From NCBI GenBank assembly GCA_902489965.1, contig CABUCA010000095.1, positions 1-5,709 on the forward strand: 5,709 nucleotides of DNA, read 5' to 3'. This stretch comes from an uncultured Collinsella sp. (GTDB taxonomy: Bacteria > Actinomycetota > Coriobacteriia > Coriobacteriales > Coriobacteriaceae). Positions within the stretch are counted from its first letter, which is position 1. Each line of letters begins with the position of its first letter. Position numbers and translations under genes: made by a program. Of the stretch, positions 5,709 through 5,709 are shown one piece after another. The notes below the pieces were generated by a model. That model made no database searches and was not told the origin of the DNA. It was given only the letters and a program-made list of their open reading frames with translations.

Positions 5709-5709
5709 A

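Overview
The window is high in GC and compact, with strong G/C preference at third codon positions, Shine-Dalgarno sites of the AAAGGAG type and 4-bp gene overlaps. Together with the gene content this fits a gut Coriobacteriia genome such as Collinsella. That placement is an inference from style and gene type, not a database match.

Region 1 (1-1591) holds a single complete gene for a family GH1 6-phospho-beta-glucosidase. It has both catalytic glutamates and the C-terminal Ser/Lys/Tyr signature that reads the sugar 6-phosphate. A plausible promoter, with an inverted repeat inside its spacer and a second pair of arms flanking it, lies in the 88 bases upstream. A perfect 15-bp hairpin downstream closes the unit. 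No PTS transporter gene is visible; if there is one it lies outside the window.

Region 2 (about 1640-5655) is a three-gene signalling operon in which each gene overlaps the next by 4 bases. (a) The first gene encodes an eight-segment membrane protein with a 7TM-sensor-like N-terminus, a PAS-like region, a coiled coil and a C-terminal part that reads as a degraded histidine kinase. By eye alignment to its neighbour the phosphoacceptor His is replaced by Asp and the N-box Asn by Phe. (b) The second encodes a five-TM, PAS-containing histidine kinase of the HisKA_3/NarL-partner type with intact H, N and G boxes. (c) The third encodes a NarL/LuxR-type response regulator with an intact receiver pocket and a C-terminal helix-turn-helix. 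The simplest reading is that the pseudokinase and the real kinase form a joint membrane sensor, perhaps a heterodimer, that phosphorylates the regulator. Signal and target genes cannot be read from this sequence.

Region 3 (5652-5709) probably contains the 3' end of a convergent gene on the minus strand. Its stop overlaps the regulator's stop inside a perfect 14-bp palindrome that encodes Glu-Arg-stop on both strands.

I saw no RNA genes, insertion sequences, CRISPR arrays or origins. The only gene-free stretch of note, 1520-1658, holds the terminator and a probable promoter.
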